A stretch of 46,401 nucleotides of DNA from positions 1-46,401 of the forward strand of contig JAGPFE010000023.1 in NCBI GenBank assembly GCA_018056705.1. Direction: 5' to 3'. The DNA is from Candidatus Hydrogenedentota bacterium. GTDB taxonomy: Bacteria > Hydrogenedentota > Hydrogenedentia > Hydrogenedentales > CAITNO01. The notes under the pieces are model-generated. The model was not told the origin of the DNA. It ran no database searches and worked only from the letters and a program-made list of their open reading frames with translations. This document shows, piece by piece, positions 1 to 7,664 of the stretch; the first letter of the stretch is position 1, and every line of letters starts with the position of its first letter. The position numbers and the translations under genes were made by a program.

Positions 1-2
1 GC

Positions 3-944
3 ATCGCGCGACCCCTGATCGCCCGGGAGCAAGTGGCGGTGACGCGGGAGTTCGGCGCGGACACCATCGCGCACGGCGCGACGGGCAAGGGCAATGACCA
101 GGTGCGGTTCGAAATGACGGCCATGGCGTTGTGTCCCGAGGTGAAGATCATCGCCCCGTGGCGGGATCCCAAGTGGACGCTGAATTCCCGGGAGAAAATG
201 ATCGCTTACGCGGAAGCCCACGGCATCCCGGTGCAGGTAAGCAAATCGAAACCCTATTCTTCCGACCGGAACCTGCTTCACATTTCCTTCGAGGGCGGGA
301 TCCTGGAAGATCCCTGGGCGGAGCCGCCGGAAGACATGTTCGTGCTGAGCGTTTTGCCCATGAAAGCCCCGGATACGCCAGAGTACGTTGAAATCGACTT
401 CGAGTCGGGCACGCCGGTCGCGGTCAACGGCGAACGGTTGAGCCCGGCGACCCTGCTGGCCAGGCTGAACGAACTGGGGGGCCGTCATGGGATCGGACGG
501 GTTGACATGGTCGAAAACCGCTTCGTGGGGATGAAATCCCGGGGCGTATACGAAACACCGGGCGGCACGATCCTCTACGCCGCGCACCGGGCGGTGGAAC
601 AGTTGACCATGGACCGCGAAGTCATGCTGCAGCGAGACATGCTGTCTCCCAAGATCGCGCAACTGATCTACAACGGCTTCTGGTATTCGCCCGAAATGGA
701 AGCGCTCATGGCCTTCGTCAACAAGTCCCAGGAGCCGGTGACGGGAACCGCGCGATTGCGGTTGTACAAGGGTAATTGCGATATCGTGGGCCGCAAGGCA
801 CCCAGGTCACTGTATGACCCGGCTCTGAGCACTTTCGAAGACGATGCCGGAGCCTATAACCAGGCCGACGCCACGGGATTCATCCGGTTGAACGCCATGC
901 GCCTGAGGGTGCGGAACCGGGCGGGCCTGTTCCGGGAAACCTGA
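3..944 (+). CDS. argG: Argininosuccinate synthase, 5'-truncated by the window edge
   Basis: This enzyme joins citrulline and aspartate with ATP to form argininosuccinate in cytosolic arginine biosynthesis. The reading frame is open to the left edge: codons before the first possible GTG (33) already read [10 protein letters not shown], a conserved stretch of the family, so the true start and the N-terminal ATP-binding region lie outside the window. Visible family signatures are [20 protein letters not shown], the citrulline/aspartate-site region around [12 protein letters not shown], and [13 protein letters not shown]. About 313 residues are present of the roughly 400 usual. The C-terminus ends normally at a TGA. 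The next gene starts 54 bp downstream on the same strand. Identification is very secure; only the 5' end is missing. Confidence 0.96.
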   Translation: MARPLIAREQVAVTREFGADTIAHGATGKGNDQVRFEMTAMALCPEVKIIAPWRDPKWTLNSREKMIAYAEAHGIPVQVSKSKPYSSDRNLLHISFEGGILEDPWAEPPEDMFVLSVLPMKAPDTPEYVEIDFESGTPVAVNGERLSPATLLARLNELGGRHGIGRVDMVENRFVGMKSRGVYETPGGTILYAAHRAVEQLTMDREVMLQRDMLSPKIAQLIYNGFWYSPEMEALMAFVNKSQEPVTGTARLRLYKGNCDIVGRKAPRSLYDPALSTFEDDAGAYNQADATGFIRLNAMRLRVRNRAGLFRET

Positions 945-998
945 TTCGCCAGGCAACATAACCGTTCACTCGACCGCTATCGCGGCGAAAGGATTGAC

Positions 999-2210
999 AT
1001 GAACCGGCGTGACCGCGTCATGGCGGCTCTGCGTTTTGAGCCGACAGATCGACTACCCCGTGACCTTGGAGGTATGCCCTCCACCGGAATCAGTTGTTTT
1101 GCCTATCCCCGGTTACGGGCAGCCCTTGGCCTGCCGCACCGGCAACCCCGGGTGTACGACACGGGCCAGATGCTTGCCCTGCCAGACATCGACGTGCTGG
1201 ACGCCCTGGACTGTGACGTCGTGACGGTCTGTCCCCCGGTAACCAATGCTTTCGAGCAACCGGAACGGTGGCATCCCTTCGATTTCGGCGGGCGACTGGA
1301 TGCCCTCGTGCTGGGCCCCTCAGGCTTCATCGTCGCGGCCGATGGAACGGTCCTGCAGCCTGCCACGGAAAGCCGCATGCCTCCGGAAGCCTTTGTTTTC
1401 GACCGCGATCACGCTGGCCAACTGTTTTCGCTGGATGGCACGACCCCCCGACCGGATCCTGAAGCGATTCGCTCCCGGCTCGAATCGGAGACGGAACGGC
1501 TTAACAGGGAAATAGAGGATGTGGTCCGGCTCTTCGAGCAGACCCGAAACGCCACGGACCGCGCGGTCATGGCCTTTGGTCTGGGTTTGGGCATCGGGAT
1601 CGGCGAATTTACCGGCGTGGCCATGTTTCCTCTGCTGTGCATGGAAGACCCGGATTTCGTGCGCGGCCTGCACCGGATGATCACGGATGCCACGCTGCGT
1701 CGGCTGGAACGGCTGCTGCCACGGATCGGGGCTTGCGTGGACGTGTTTGTCGTGGCGGCGGACGACTGGGGCACCCAGTACGGGCCAATCGCTTCGCCCG
1801 ACGTGTACCGGGAACTCTTCCAGCCGTACTACCGCGAGGTGAACGACCTTATCCATGCCCTGTCACCGGGAACCAGGACCTTCTTCCATTCCTGCGGGGC
1901 GGTGGAATCCCTGATCGACGCGTTCATCGAGTCGGGATTCGATGTCTTGAACCCGGTACAGTGGACAGCGGGAAGCGCTCCTCCCGAGGCCTGGAAGCGG
2001 CGGGCGAACGGTCGATTGGCCCTGTGGGGCGGCGGCGTGAACAGCCAGGACACGCTCCCCTGGGGAACACCCGAGGCCGTGGCCGAAGAAGCGCGGAGGG
2101 CCGCGGCCATACTGGGTGAGAGTGGCGGTTACGTGTTCGCCGCCATTCATAACATCCTGGCGGAGGTACCGCCGGAAAACGTGATCGCCCTGTATCGCGC
2201 CCTGGACTGA
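999..2210 (+). CDS. Uroporphyrinogen-decarboxylase-family (MtaA/CmuA-like) protein
   Basis: 403 residues of the URO-D fold family. The N-terminal substrate motif of true HemE (RQAGRY) is absent, so a haem role is unlikely. The protein resembles the corrinoid-dependent methyltransferase branch (MtaA, CmuA) and the many uncharacterised URO-D-like proteins of anaerobes and PVC-type bacteria. Near residue 305 it has FFHSCGAV, matching the His-x-Cys zinc-ligand motif of MtaA-type enzymes. In the distal segment (AAIHNILAEVPPENV) the third Cys seen in some methyltransferases is not present, so zinc binding could be incomplete or differently ligated. AAAGGA lies 5 nt before the ATG. It sits between argG and a chloride transporter with no evident functional link. 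Family is secure; substrate is unknown. Confidence 0.85.
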   Translation: MNRRDRVMAALRFEPTDRLPRDLGGMPSTGISCFAYPRLRAALGLPHRQPRVYDTGQMLALPDIDVLDALDCDVVTVCPPVTNAFEQPERWHPFDFGGRLDALVLGPSGFIVAADGTVLQPATESRMPPEAFVFDRDHAGQLFSLDGTTPRPDPEAIRSRLESETERLNREIEDVVRLFEQTRNATDRAVMAFGLGLGIGIGEFTGVAMFPLLCMEDPDFVRGLHRMITDATLRRLERLLPRIGACVDVFVVAADDWGTQYGPIASPDVYRELFQPYYREVNDLIHALSPGTRTFFHSCGAVESLIDAFIESGFDVLNPVQWTAGSAPPEAWKRRANGRLALWGGGVNSQDTLPWGTPEAVAEEARRAAAILGESGGYVFAAIHNILAEVPPENVIALYRALD

Positions 2211-2235
2211 CCAGCGGCAGGGGAACGGATAGCGG

Positions 2236-4329
2236 ATGCGCAACCGGTACCGGGAAATACTGTTCAACGGGTACAACGGGATTGCGGGTACCCTTTCCAA
2301 TCGGTTGCGGACTTCGGAGACGACCGGCCCCCTGGCCCTTTCCCTTGTTGTGGGCATGGTGGCCGGAGGCGCGGCGGTGGCCTTGCGGTGGGGAGTGGAT
2401 GCTGGTACCTGGCTGTTCCAGAAGAGGCTGGGCGGGGACATTGGCGAAGCACTTTCATGGATCTCCCCGTCTCTCGGCGGTCTTTGGCCCGTGTGCGTGG
2501 TGGCGTTCGGAGGACTGTGCGCGGGCCTGATCTCGCGGATTTTCGCGCCGGAAGCCCAGGGACATGGCGTACCCGAAGTGCTGGCGGCAATCCTGCGGGA
2601 CGGGGGGCGCATCAAGGGCCGGGTAGCCCTTGTCAAACTGGCCGCGTCGGCTTTCACGATCGGCAGCGGGGGCTCCGCGGGAAAAGAAGGCCCCATCGTG
2701 CAGATCGGGGCGGCAGCGGGGTCCCGTCTCGCGCAGTGGCTGCGCCTTTCGGACCGCCTGATCATCTTGGGCGCGGCCTGCGGCGCGGCGGGAGGCATCT
2801 CGGCAACCTTCAACGCTCCCATGGCCGGGGTGCTATTCGTGCTGGAAGTGGTGTTGCGCCGGTTTACCACGCGGTATTTCGGGCTCGTGGTGATCAGCAG
2901 CCTGACGGCGACCGTTACCATGCGCGCGATGAGCGGCGCCGGAGATTACCCGCATTTCATCGTGGCCCAACAATACGAACCGGCGGGATTGACGGATCTG
3001 CTGCTGTTCATGGCGCTCGGCCTGGTCTGCGCTCTTGGCGCCCGGTTCATGATCGCAGCCATGGACCACGCGGATCGCCTGTTCTCGCGCGGCATATCCT
3101 CGATGATGTGGCGTCCCGCGGCCGGGGGATTGCTCGCCGGGGCGGCGGCGTGCGTGGCCCCGCTGGTCATGGGATCCGGATACGAGGCCATTCGCGAAGC
3201 ATTGAGCCTGGAACAGGCCGCGTCAGACGCGCGGATCAGCCTTGCCCTTGGGCTGTTCGCGCTGTTCGTGGTCAAGGTGTGCGCGACGGCCTTTACCGTG
3301 GGCAGCGGTGGATCGGGCGGGGTGTTTGTCCCGGCGTTGTTCGCCGGGGCATCCCTGGGCGGCGCCTTCGGGGTGGCCGCCGAATGGATCGCGCCGGGGC
3401 AGGTTTCGCCACCGGGCGCGTACGCCCTTGTTGGGATGTCGGCCCTGTTCGCCGCTTCGGCCCATGCCCCGATGACGGGCATCATCCTGCTGGTCGAGTT
3501 GACAGACAACTATGGCATTATCCTGCCCCTGATGGGTGCCACGGTCCTGGCCACCTTCGCCTCGCAGCGCATTTCACCGTTTTCCATCTACACGTCGCGC
3601 CTGCGGGACCGGGGGATCGAATTACATGAGCCGGCGGAAGTAAACCTCATGGACGCGGTAACGGTCAGCGAAGCCATGGACGAAGTTTTCGACCGGGTAT
3701 CCGACCAGATGCCGCTGACAGACCTGATCGAGATATTTCAGCGGTCCCACGAACGGGGCTACCCGGTAGTGAACGCGACGGGGGACCTTGTGGGCATCGT
3801 GGCGTTACGGGACGCGGAAGAAGCCATCCTGAGAGGCCGCAACCCGGAGACGACCACCACCGGGGATATCTGCACCCGCAGGGTTGTGGTGTGTCGTCCC
3901 GACCAGACGTTGACCGAGGCCCTGTCCATGTTTGGCGGCCATGGCTTCGGCCGGATTCCAGTCATCGACCCCGAAAATCCAAAACGGGTAATCGGCATGC
4001 TCCGTCGCGGCAATATCCTGAACGCCTACCTGGACATCTGGCGGCGGAGTGAAAAAGCGGCGGTCCGGGATGAACTCGTGCGGATCACCCGGGAACAGCA
4101 GGCCATGACCCTGGTCACCGCCGTGGTGGGCATGGGCGCGCCCGCCGCGTTCAAAACCCTGCGGGAACTGCGGTTCCCGGAAGGGGCACTTGTCGGGGCG
4201 ATCCGGCGGGGCCACGAAACCCTCATGCCGAAAGGCGACACGATCATCCATCCGGGCGATGAACTGGTTCTGCTGACCACGCGGGATCGGGAAGAGGCGT
4301 TGCGCGCTTGGGTACGTACCGTCACCTAG
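2236..4329 (+). CDS. ClC chloride channel/transporter with CBS pair and TrkA-C-like tail
   Basis: 697-residue inner-membrane protein. Residues about 30-450 form the ClC core with multiple hydrophobic segments. Selectivity-filter signatures are visible: GSGGSAGKEGP, whose Glu matches the external gating glutamate of CLC-ec1 (GREGP), and GSGGSGGVFVPALFAGASLGG. The gating Glu favours a chloride/proton antiporter or a gated channel over an ungated pore. Residues about 475-600 hold two CBS motifs (ERGYPVVNATGDLVGIV and FGRIPVIDPENP), usually nucleotide-responsive. The last ~80 residues, ending DTIIHPGDELVLLTTRDREE, look like a TrkA-C/RCK-C ligand-binding domain. The gene follows the URO-D-like gene by 25 bp, so co-transcription is possible. 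Transport class is confident; stoichiometry and ligands are not readable. Confidence 0.93.
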   Translation: MRNRYREILFNGYNGIAGTLSNRLRTSETTGPLALSLVVGMVAGGAAVALRWGVDAGTWLFQKRLGGDIGEALSWISPSLGGLWPVCVVAFGGLCAGLISRIFAPEAQGHGVPEVLAAILRDGGRIKGRVALVKLAASAFTIGSGGSAGKEGPIVQIGAAAGSRLAQWLRLSDRLIILGAACGAAGGISATFNAPMAGVLFVLEVVLRRFTTRYFGLVVISSLTATVTMRAMSGAGDYPHFIVAQQYEPAGLTDLLLFMALGLVCALGARFMIAAMDHADRLFSRGISSMMWRPAAGGLLAGAAACVAPLVMGSGYEAIREALSLEQAASDARISLALGLFALFVVKVCATAFTVGSGGSGGVFVPALFAGASLGGAFGVAAEWIAPGQVSPPGAYALVGMSALFAASAHAPMTGIILLVELTDNYGIILPLMGATVLATFASQRISPFSIYTSRLRDRGIELHEPAEVNLMDAVTVSEAMDEVFDRVSDQMPLTDLIEIFQRSHERGYPVVNATGDLVGIVALRDAEEAILRGRNPETTTTGDICTRRVVVCRPDQTLTEALSMFGGHGFGRIPVIDPENPKRVIGMLRRGNILNAYLDIWRRSEKAAVRDELVRITREQQAMTLVTAVVGMGAPAAFKTLRELRFPEGALVGAIRRGHETLMPKGDTIIHPGDELVLLTTRDREEALRAWVRTVT

Positions 4330-4429
4330 AAGTCCCTTGACGCCGACGATAGAATGGTTTACCATGAATAGGTCCCGCCTGAACAGGCCGGGCGCGCGCA
4401 ATCTATCTGAACGCTCGAGAGGGGCGCTT

Positions 4430-5209
4430 ATGGACAACGCGGATCGCTGGTTGATGGTGGCCACCCAGGCCGCCCGGGCCGCGGCAATTTACCTCGCGGA
4501 ACACTGGGAAAAGCCCCAGGAAGCCCTGGCCCGGCCCGAGCATGACGTCAAACTGGCGGCGGACCGGGAATCGGAGCGGCTTATCCTGGAAAAACTGCGG
4601 GATACGCCATTCCCAGTGGTGTCGGAAGAAACCCGGGCGGAAAGCCCGCCGCGGGATGGCAGCCCCTGGTGGGCGGTAGATCCCCTGGATGGCACCGTGA
4701 ACTATGAGCGGGGGTTTCCATTCTGCGCGATCTCCGTGGCCCTGCTGGAAGGCGACACGCCCATACTCGGGGTGGTCCACGACTTCGTCCGGCGAGAGGA
4801 GTTTACCGCCATGACCGGACGGGGTGCCTGGCTGAACGGGCGCGCCATTCATCCCGCCCCGGTCCCCGCTGACCCGGGGCAGGCCCTGCTGGGCTGGGGA
4901 CACCCCCTGACGGGCACGCTCTCCGAAACGGAACTGGCCCGGCACTACCGCGTTCAGCGGCATTTCCGCAAGGTACGGCAGATGGGCAGCGCGGCACTGG
5001 CCATGGCCTACGTCGCGTGCGGCAGGCTGGACGCGTACTGGATCGATGGCATCATGGTCTGGGACGTGGCGGCCGGCACCGCCATCATCAATGCCGCGGG
5101 GGGATGGTCCCTGTGGGAACCGGTGGACGCTGGGGGGTTGCTGGGCATATCCCGGTCGGCCTCGAGCCAGGCTTTATGGGACAAGATCCCCGTGGACCCC
5201 GGCGCGTAG
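4430..5209 (+). CDS. Inositol-monophosphatase-family phosphatase (SuhB/CysQ-like)
   Basis: About 259 residues of the Mg-dependent, lithium-sensitive phosphatase superfamily (inositol-1-phosphatase, 3',5'-bisphosphate nucleotidase CysQ, histidinol phosphatase). Visible metal-site motifs are VVSEET (Glu ligand), DPLDGTVNYERGFPF (D-x-L-D-G-T) and WDVAAGTAIINAAGG near the C-terminus. The frame is open back to 4337, but I place the start at 4430, where GAGAGGGG precedes the ATG at good spacing and the protein begins MDNADRWL, at the usual family start. The upstream 31 codons are Arg-rich and look untranslated. It converges on the HAD gene with only 3 bp between stops. Which phosphate ester it hydrolyses cannot be told from sequence. 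Confidence 0.88.
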   Translation: MDNADRWLMVATQAARAAAIYLAEHWEKPQEALARPEHDVKLAADRESERLILEKLRDTPFPVVSEETRAESPPRDGSPWWAVDPLDGTVNYERGFPFCAISVALLEGDTPILGVVHDFVRREEFTAMTGRGAWLNGRAIHPAPVPADPGQALLGWGHPLTGTLSETELARHYRVQRHFRKVRQMGSAALAMAYVACGRLDAYWIDGIMVWDVAAGTAIINAAGGWSLWEPVDAGGLLGISRSASSQALWDKIPVDPGA

Positions 5210-5212
5210 CGA

Positions 5213-5932
5213 TTACGGGCGGCTCAAAAGGCCAGGCAACCGCTCGAGATACTCCTTCCAGGAAGCCAAAACGAAACGGGCCGTGGTCTGATCCCGGAAC
5301 CGGGAATTCACCCCGGTGAAAAGCGCGCCGCTGCCCCCAAGGGCCTGAATACCCGCTATATCCGTGGGCTCAAGATCGCCGATGTGCAGCAGTTCCCCCG
5401 GCGTCACTGCCAGCGAGGCCGCGGCGCTTTCAAACGTGACCGGTTGGGGTTTGGCCGCTCCCACCTCATCCGAAAAAACCATCACCCGCAGGTAGGCCGC
5501 GAAACCGTAACGCTCGAGCAACTGCCGCAAACTGGATCCCGGGCTGATTCCCGTGTCGGAAATCAATCCCACGGGCACGAAGCGCGCGGTTTCCCGGACG
5601 GCCTCCAATGCGTCTTCTACTGGTTCGGGAGGATGTCGCAGAATGATGGTGGCGAAATCATTGGCGAGCGCGGCAGCGGACTCTGGGGACAAGGAAACAC
5701 CCAGTATCGCGCAGGCCATGTCCACGGCGTTACCGGGCGTCAGGGTGCGTTGTTCCTCGATATGACACCGCCCGAACTCGGACATGACCCGGTCAAGGCA
5801 GGCCCTGGCGTCCGCATCGCTGGTCCCCGTGACGCTGGCCAGGCGCTGAACCCGCCACCCGTGGCGCAGATCCCCGTCCCGGTCGCGGAACAGGGTACCC
5901 CAGAAATCGAAGGTTACGGCTCGAGTCGCCAC
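5213..5932 (-). CDS. HAD-superfamily hydrolase
   Basis: 239 residues, cytosolic, likely a small-molecule phosphatase. Motif I is FDFWGTLF, where the nucleophile Asp is kept but the usual second Asp is Trp, a variant that recurs in annotated HAD hydrolases. Motif II is LISDTG, motif III the Lys in AAKPQP, and motif IV HIGDLEPTDIAG. A helical cap lies between motifs I and II. The start is a GTG with GAGGAGG 7 nt upstream, and it overlaps the end of the acyltransferase gene by 19 bp, so translation is probably coupled. The altered motif I may change catalysis or substrate range. Family is secure; substrate unknown. Confidence 0.87.
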   Translation of the reverse strand: MATRAVTFDFWGTLFRDRDGDLRHGWRVQRLASVTGTSDADARACLDRVMSEFGRCHIEEQRTLTPGNAVDMACAILGVSLSPESAAALANDFATIILRHPPEPVEDALEAVRETARFVPVGLISDTGISPGSSLRQLLERYGFAAYLRVMVFSDEVGAAKPQPVTFESAAASLAVTPGELLHIGDLEPTDIAGIQALGGSGALFTGVNSRFRDQTTARFVLASWKEYLERLPGLLSRP

Positions 5933-6534
5933 TCCTGGTCCTCCTCGTATCGTACCTGGCGAAATCCCTGGGCGGCCACCAGTTCCTGAAATTCCTTGAG
6001 ACGCGCCTCGGGCACGTTTTCGGTGCGGTGGCCGATCTTTCGCGCGGGGATTCCCGCCCAGACCTCAGAGGGTCCGGTGGATTCGAGCAGGACACTGTGC
6101 GGGGCGAGCACGCTGCTGTCGCCCATGGTCACACCGGGACCGACAAAACAATTGCTGCCCACCAGGCAGTTTTCGCCAATGTAGATCGGGGCCACGCGTT
6201 CGGGCACGTCTCGCCATGCCCCGTCGCGCCCACCTGCCATGGGCAGGTGGTCCATGAGAATCGAGTACTCCGCGATACCTGAAAAGCGACCAACCCGTAT
6301 TTCCATCCGCGCGTCCAGAAGGCACCCCCAACTGCAGCCGCTGCGGGTTTCAAAAATGATGCGTCCACCGGGACGGGCGCGAAGAGAAGTGTTGTTCCGG
6401 AAACGGCACCGATCCCCCAGGAGCACATCGCCCTCGACCCATAAATCGGGCACGGGAAAATTACAATGGCGACCCCGCACGGCAAACTTGCGGCCATGCC
6501 ACCAGGTCAGCCACGCGCGGGTCAAGGAATTCAT
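5914..6534 (-). CDS. Left-handed beta-helix (hexapeptide) acyltransferase
   Basis: 206 residues with the irregular [LIV]-G-x-x-x-x hexapeptide repeats of the LbH acyltransferases (WbbJ, maltose or serine acetyltransferase type): VEGDVLLGDRCRFRNN, then IYIGENCLVGSNCFVGPGVTMGDSSVLAPHSVL, followed by the usual closing AGIPARKIG turn. A His in MDHLPM may serve as catalytic base. Such enzymes acetylate or acylate sugars of glycans or nucleotide-sugars. It lies 14 bp after the pseudopilin gene and overlaps the HAD gene. No convincing Shine-Dalgarno precedes the ATG, which fits coupling to the upstream gene. Its neighbours give no specific substrate. Enzyme class confident; acceptor unknown. Confidence 0.88.
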   Translation of the reverse strand: MNSLTRAWLTWWHGRKFAVRGRHCNFPVPDLWVEGDVLLGDRCRFRNNTSLRARPGGRIIFETRSGCSWGCLLDARMEIRVGRFSGIAEYSILMDHLPMAGGRDGAWRDVPERVAPIYIGENCLVGSNCFVGPGVTMGDSSVLAPHSVLLESTGPSEVWAGIPARKIGHRTENVPEARLKEFQELVAAQGFRQVRYEEDQEWRLEP

Positions 6535-6548
6535 CGCGACACGGAGGC

Positions 6549-7520
6549 TTACTGGTTACTGACGAAGATCCAGGGCCCCGCCGCGCGGCGGAACTGGGTC
6601 CACGGTGGCAGGTCGTTGTTGCAGGGCCGTCCGCCCACCGTGTACTCCATGGCGCCTTCACCACGCTGGGTCCGGGCCTCGAAATGGAAGTCCAGTTCAC
6701 CGTTGGCGTTCAGGTCACGGGTGGCCAGAAAGTACGCCCGCAACGCCGTGATGTGGTACAGGTCGCGGCCGTTGTTGGCCTGTTCGGCCGGCACACCCAA
6801 GGGATCAGGCAGGATGCCATAGGTGTTGCCGGCGGGTCCCACGCCAATCAGCACGAAGGCGTCATACTTAGGCGGCGGAAAAGACAGTTGCGGGAAATCA
6901 GGATCGGACGGATCCCACGCTTCCGCGTAAAAATATCCCTTATTGATCCAGTACTTCTGAACCCGGACGAATTGGGCTCGGTTCACGGGGATATACACAA
7001 AGGGCCGTTTCGGGGCCTGCAACTGGCGGGTAATTTCATCGCCGACGGGCGTAACCCCGTCGTACCGGGGCAGTCCCGAGTCAAGCACCCATTGTCCGGT
7101 GGGTTGCCGCACGCCACGGGGCAGGAATTCGAGGATGCTCAACCGGCCGTCCCCGTCGGTGTCGTAAGACCGGGAAAACTCATCATACAACTCCTCGTTG
7201 CCATGGTATTTCATCAGGGCAAGGTAAGGTTTAAGCACGTAAAACTTTTCTTCCTCCGCCGGGTTGGATGGCGGGGTAACCTGGTCCTTCGCGCCTTGCC
7301 AGATATACCCATAGGCCGGGGGATAGGTAGAGTTATCCGTGTAATAGGCGATCAGGGCCGTGTTGACCTGTCGCAGGGCCGAATCCATCCGGCGAATCTT
7401 CGCCCGCTCGATCATGCGGGGGCCCACGGTCATGGTCAACGCCGCCAGGATGGCGATGATCGCGATCACCGTGAGCAATTCAATAAGGGTAAAACCCCGG
7501 CTTCTATCTGGCATGGCCAT
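6549..7520 (-). CDS. Type II secretion/type IV-like pseudopilin with an EF-hand-like loop
   Basis: 323 residues. The N-terminus MAMPDRSRG/FTLIELL is a prepilin peptidase site: cleavage after Gly9, methylatable Phe10, and Glu at mature position 5, followed by a ~20-residue hydrophobic helix. The soluble domain is much longer than that of GspG/PulG (about 140 residues). Residues 120-131 read DTDGDGRLSILE, a perfect 12-residue EF-hand calcium loop (D120, D122, D124, G125, S128, E131). A second looser DLNANGELD loop begins at 269. GspG pseudopilins bind calcium, but not by an EF-hand. The ATG has GGGAG upstream, and a strong promoter lies 42 bp before the start. It is remote from gspE/gspF at 14.4-17.4 kb, with which it may work. 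Confidence 0.88.
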   Translation of the reverse strand: MAMPDRSRGFTLIELLTVIAIIAILAALTMTVGPRMIERAKIRRMDSALRQVNTALIAYYTDNSTYPPAYGYIWQGAKDQVTPPSNPAEEEKFYVLKPYLALMKYHGNEELYDEFSRSYDTDGDGRLSILEFLPRGVRQPTGQWVLDSGLPRYDGVTPVGDEITRQLQAPKRPFVYIPVNRAQFVRVQKYWINKGYFYAEAWDPSDPDFPQLSFPPPKYDAFVLIGVGPAGNTYGILPDPLGVPAEQANNGRDLYHITALRAYFLATRDLNANGELDFHFEARTQRGEGAMEYTVGGRPCNNDLPPWTQFRRAAGPWIFVSNQ

Positions 7521-7561
7521 GACTTACTCCCTGGTAGCGGATGTTGTGATCCTGTGAATCT

Positions 7562-7590
7562 ATAATACCATTGATTGCCGAATTCGTCAA
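7562..7590 (-). promoter_or_regulatory. Sigma-70-type promoter for the pseudopilin gene
   Basis: On the minus strand TTGACG (-35, 7585-7590) and TATTAT (-10, 7562-7567) are separated by exactly 17 bp, each matching the consensus at 5 of 6 positions. It points towards the pseudopilin start at 7520. This is the best promoter match in the window. It lies in the divergent interval with the GH95 gene. Confidence 0.7.
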
Positions 7591-7664
7591 ACCGGAACCT
7601 GTAACAGGCAGTCAAAAAACGGGTTACCACGCGCATTTTCACGGCGCGCGACGGGAGAACAACG

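Noticed and set aside
999..2210. Annotation as hemE (haem biosynthesis)
   Set aside because: The N-terminal RQAGRY substrate motif is missing and the H-x-C-G motif points to the MtaA-like branch.
1863..2921. 352-codon open frame on the minus strand
   Set aside because: It spans the antisense of two well-identified genes and its product is low-complexity Pro/Arg/Ser-rich sequence, as expected for a shadow frame.
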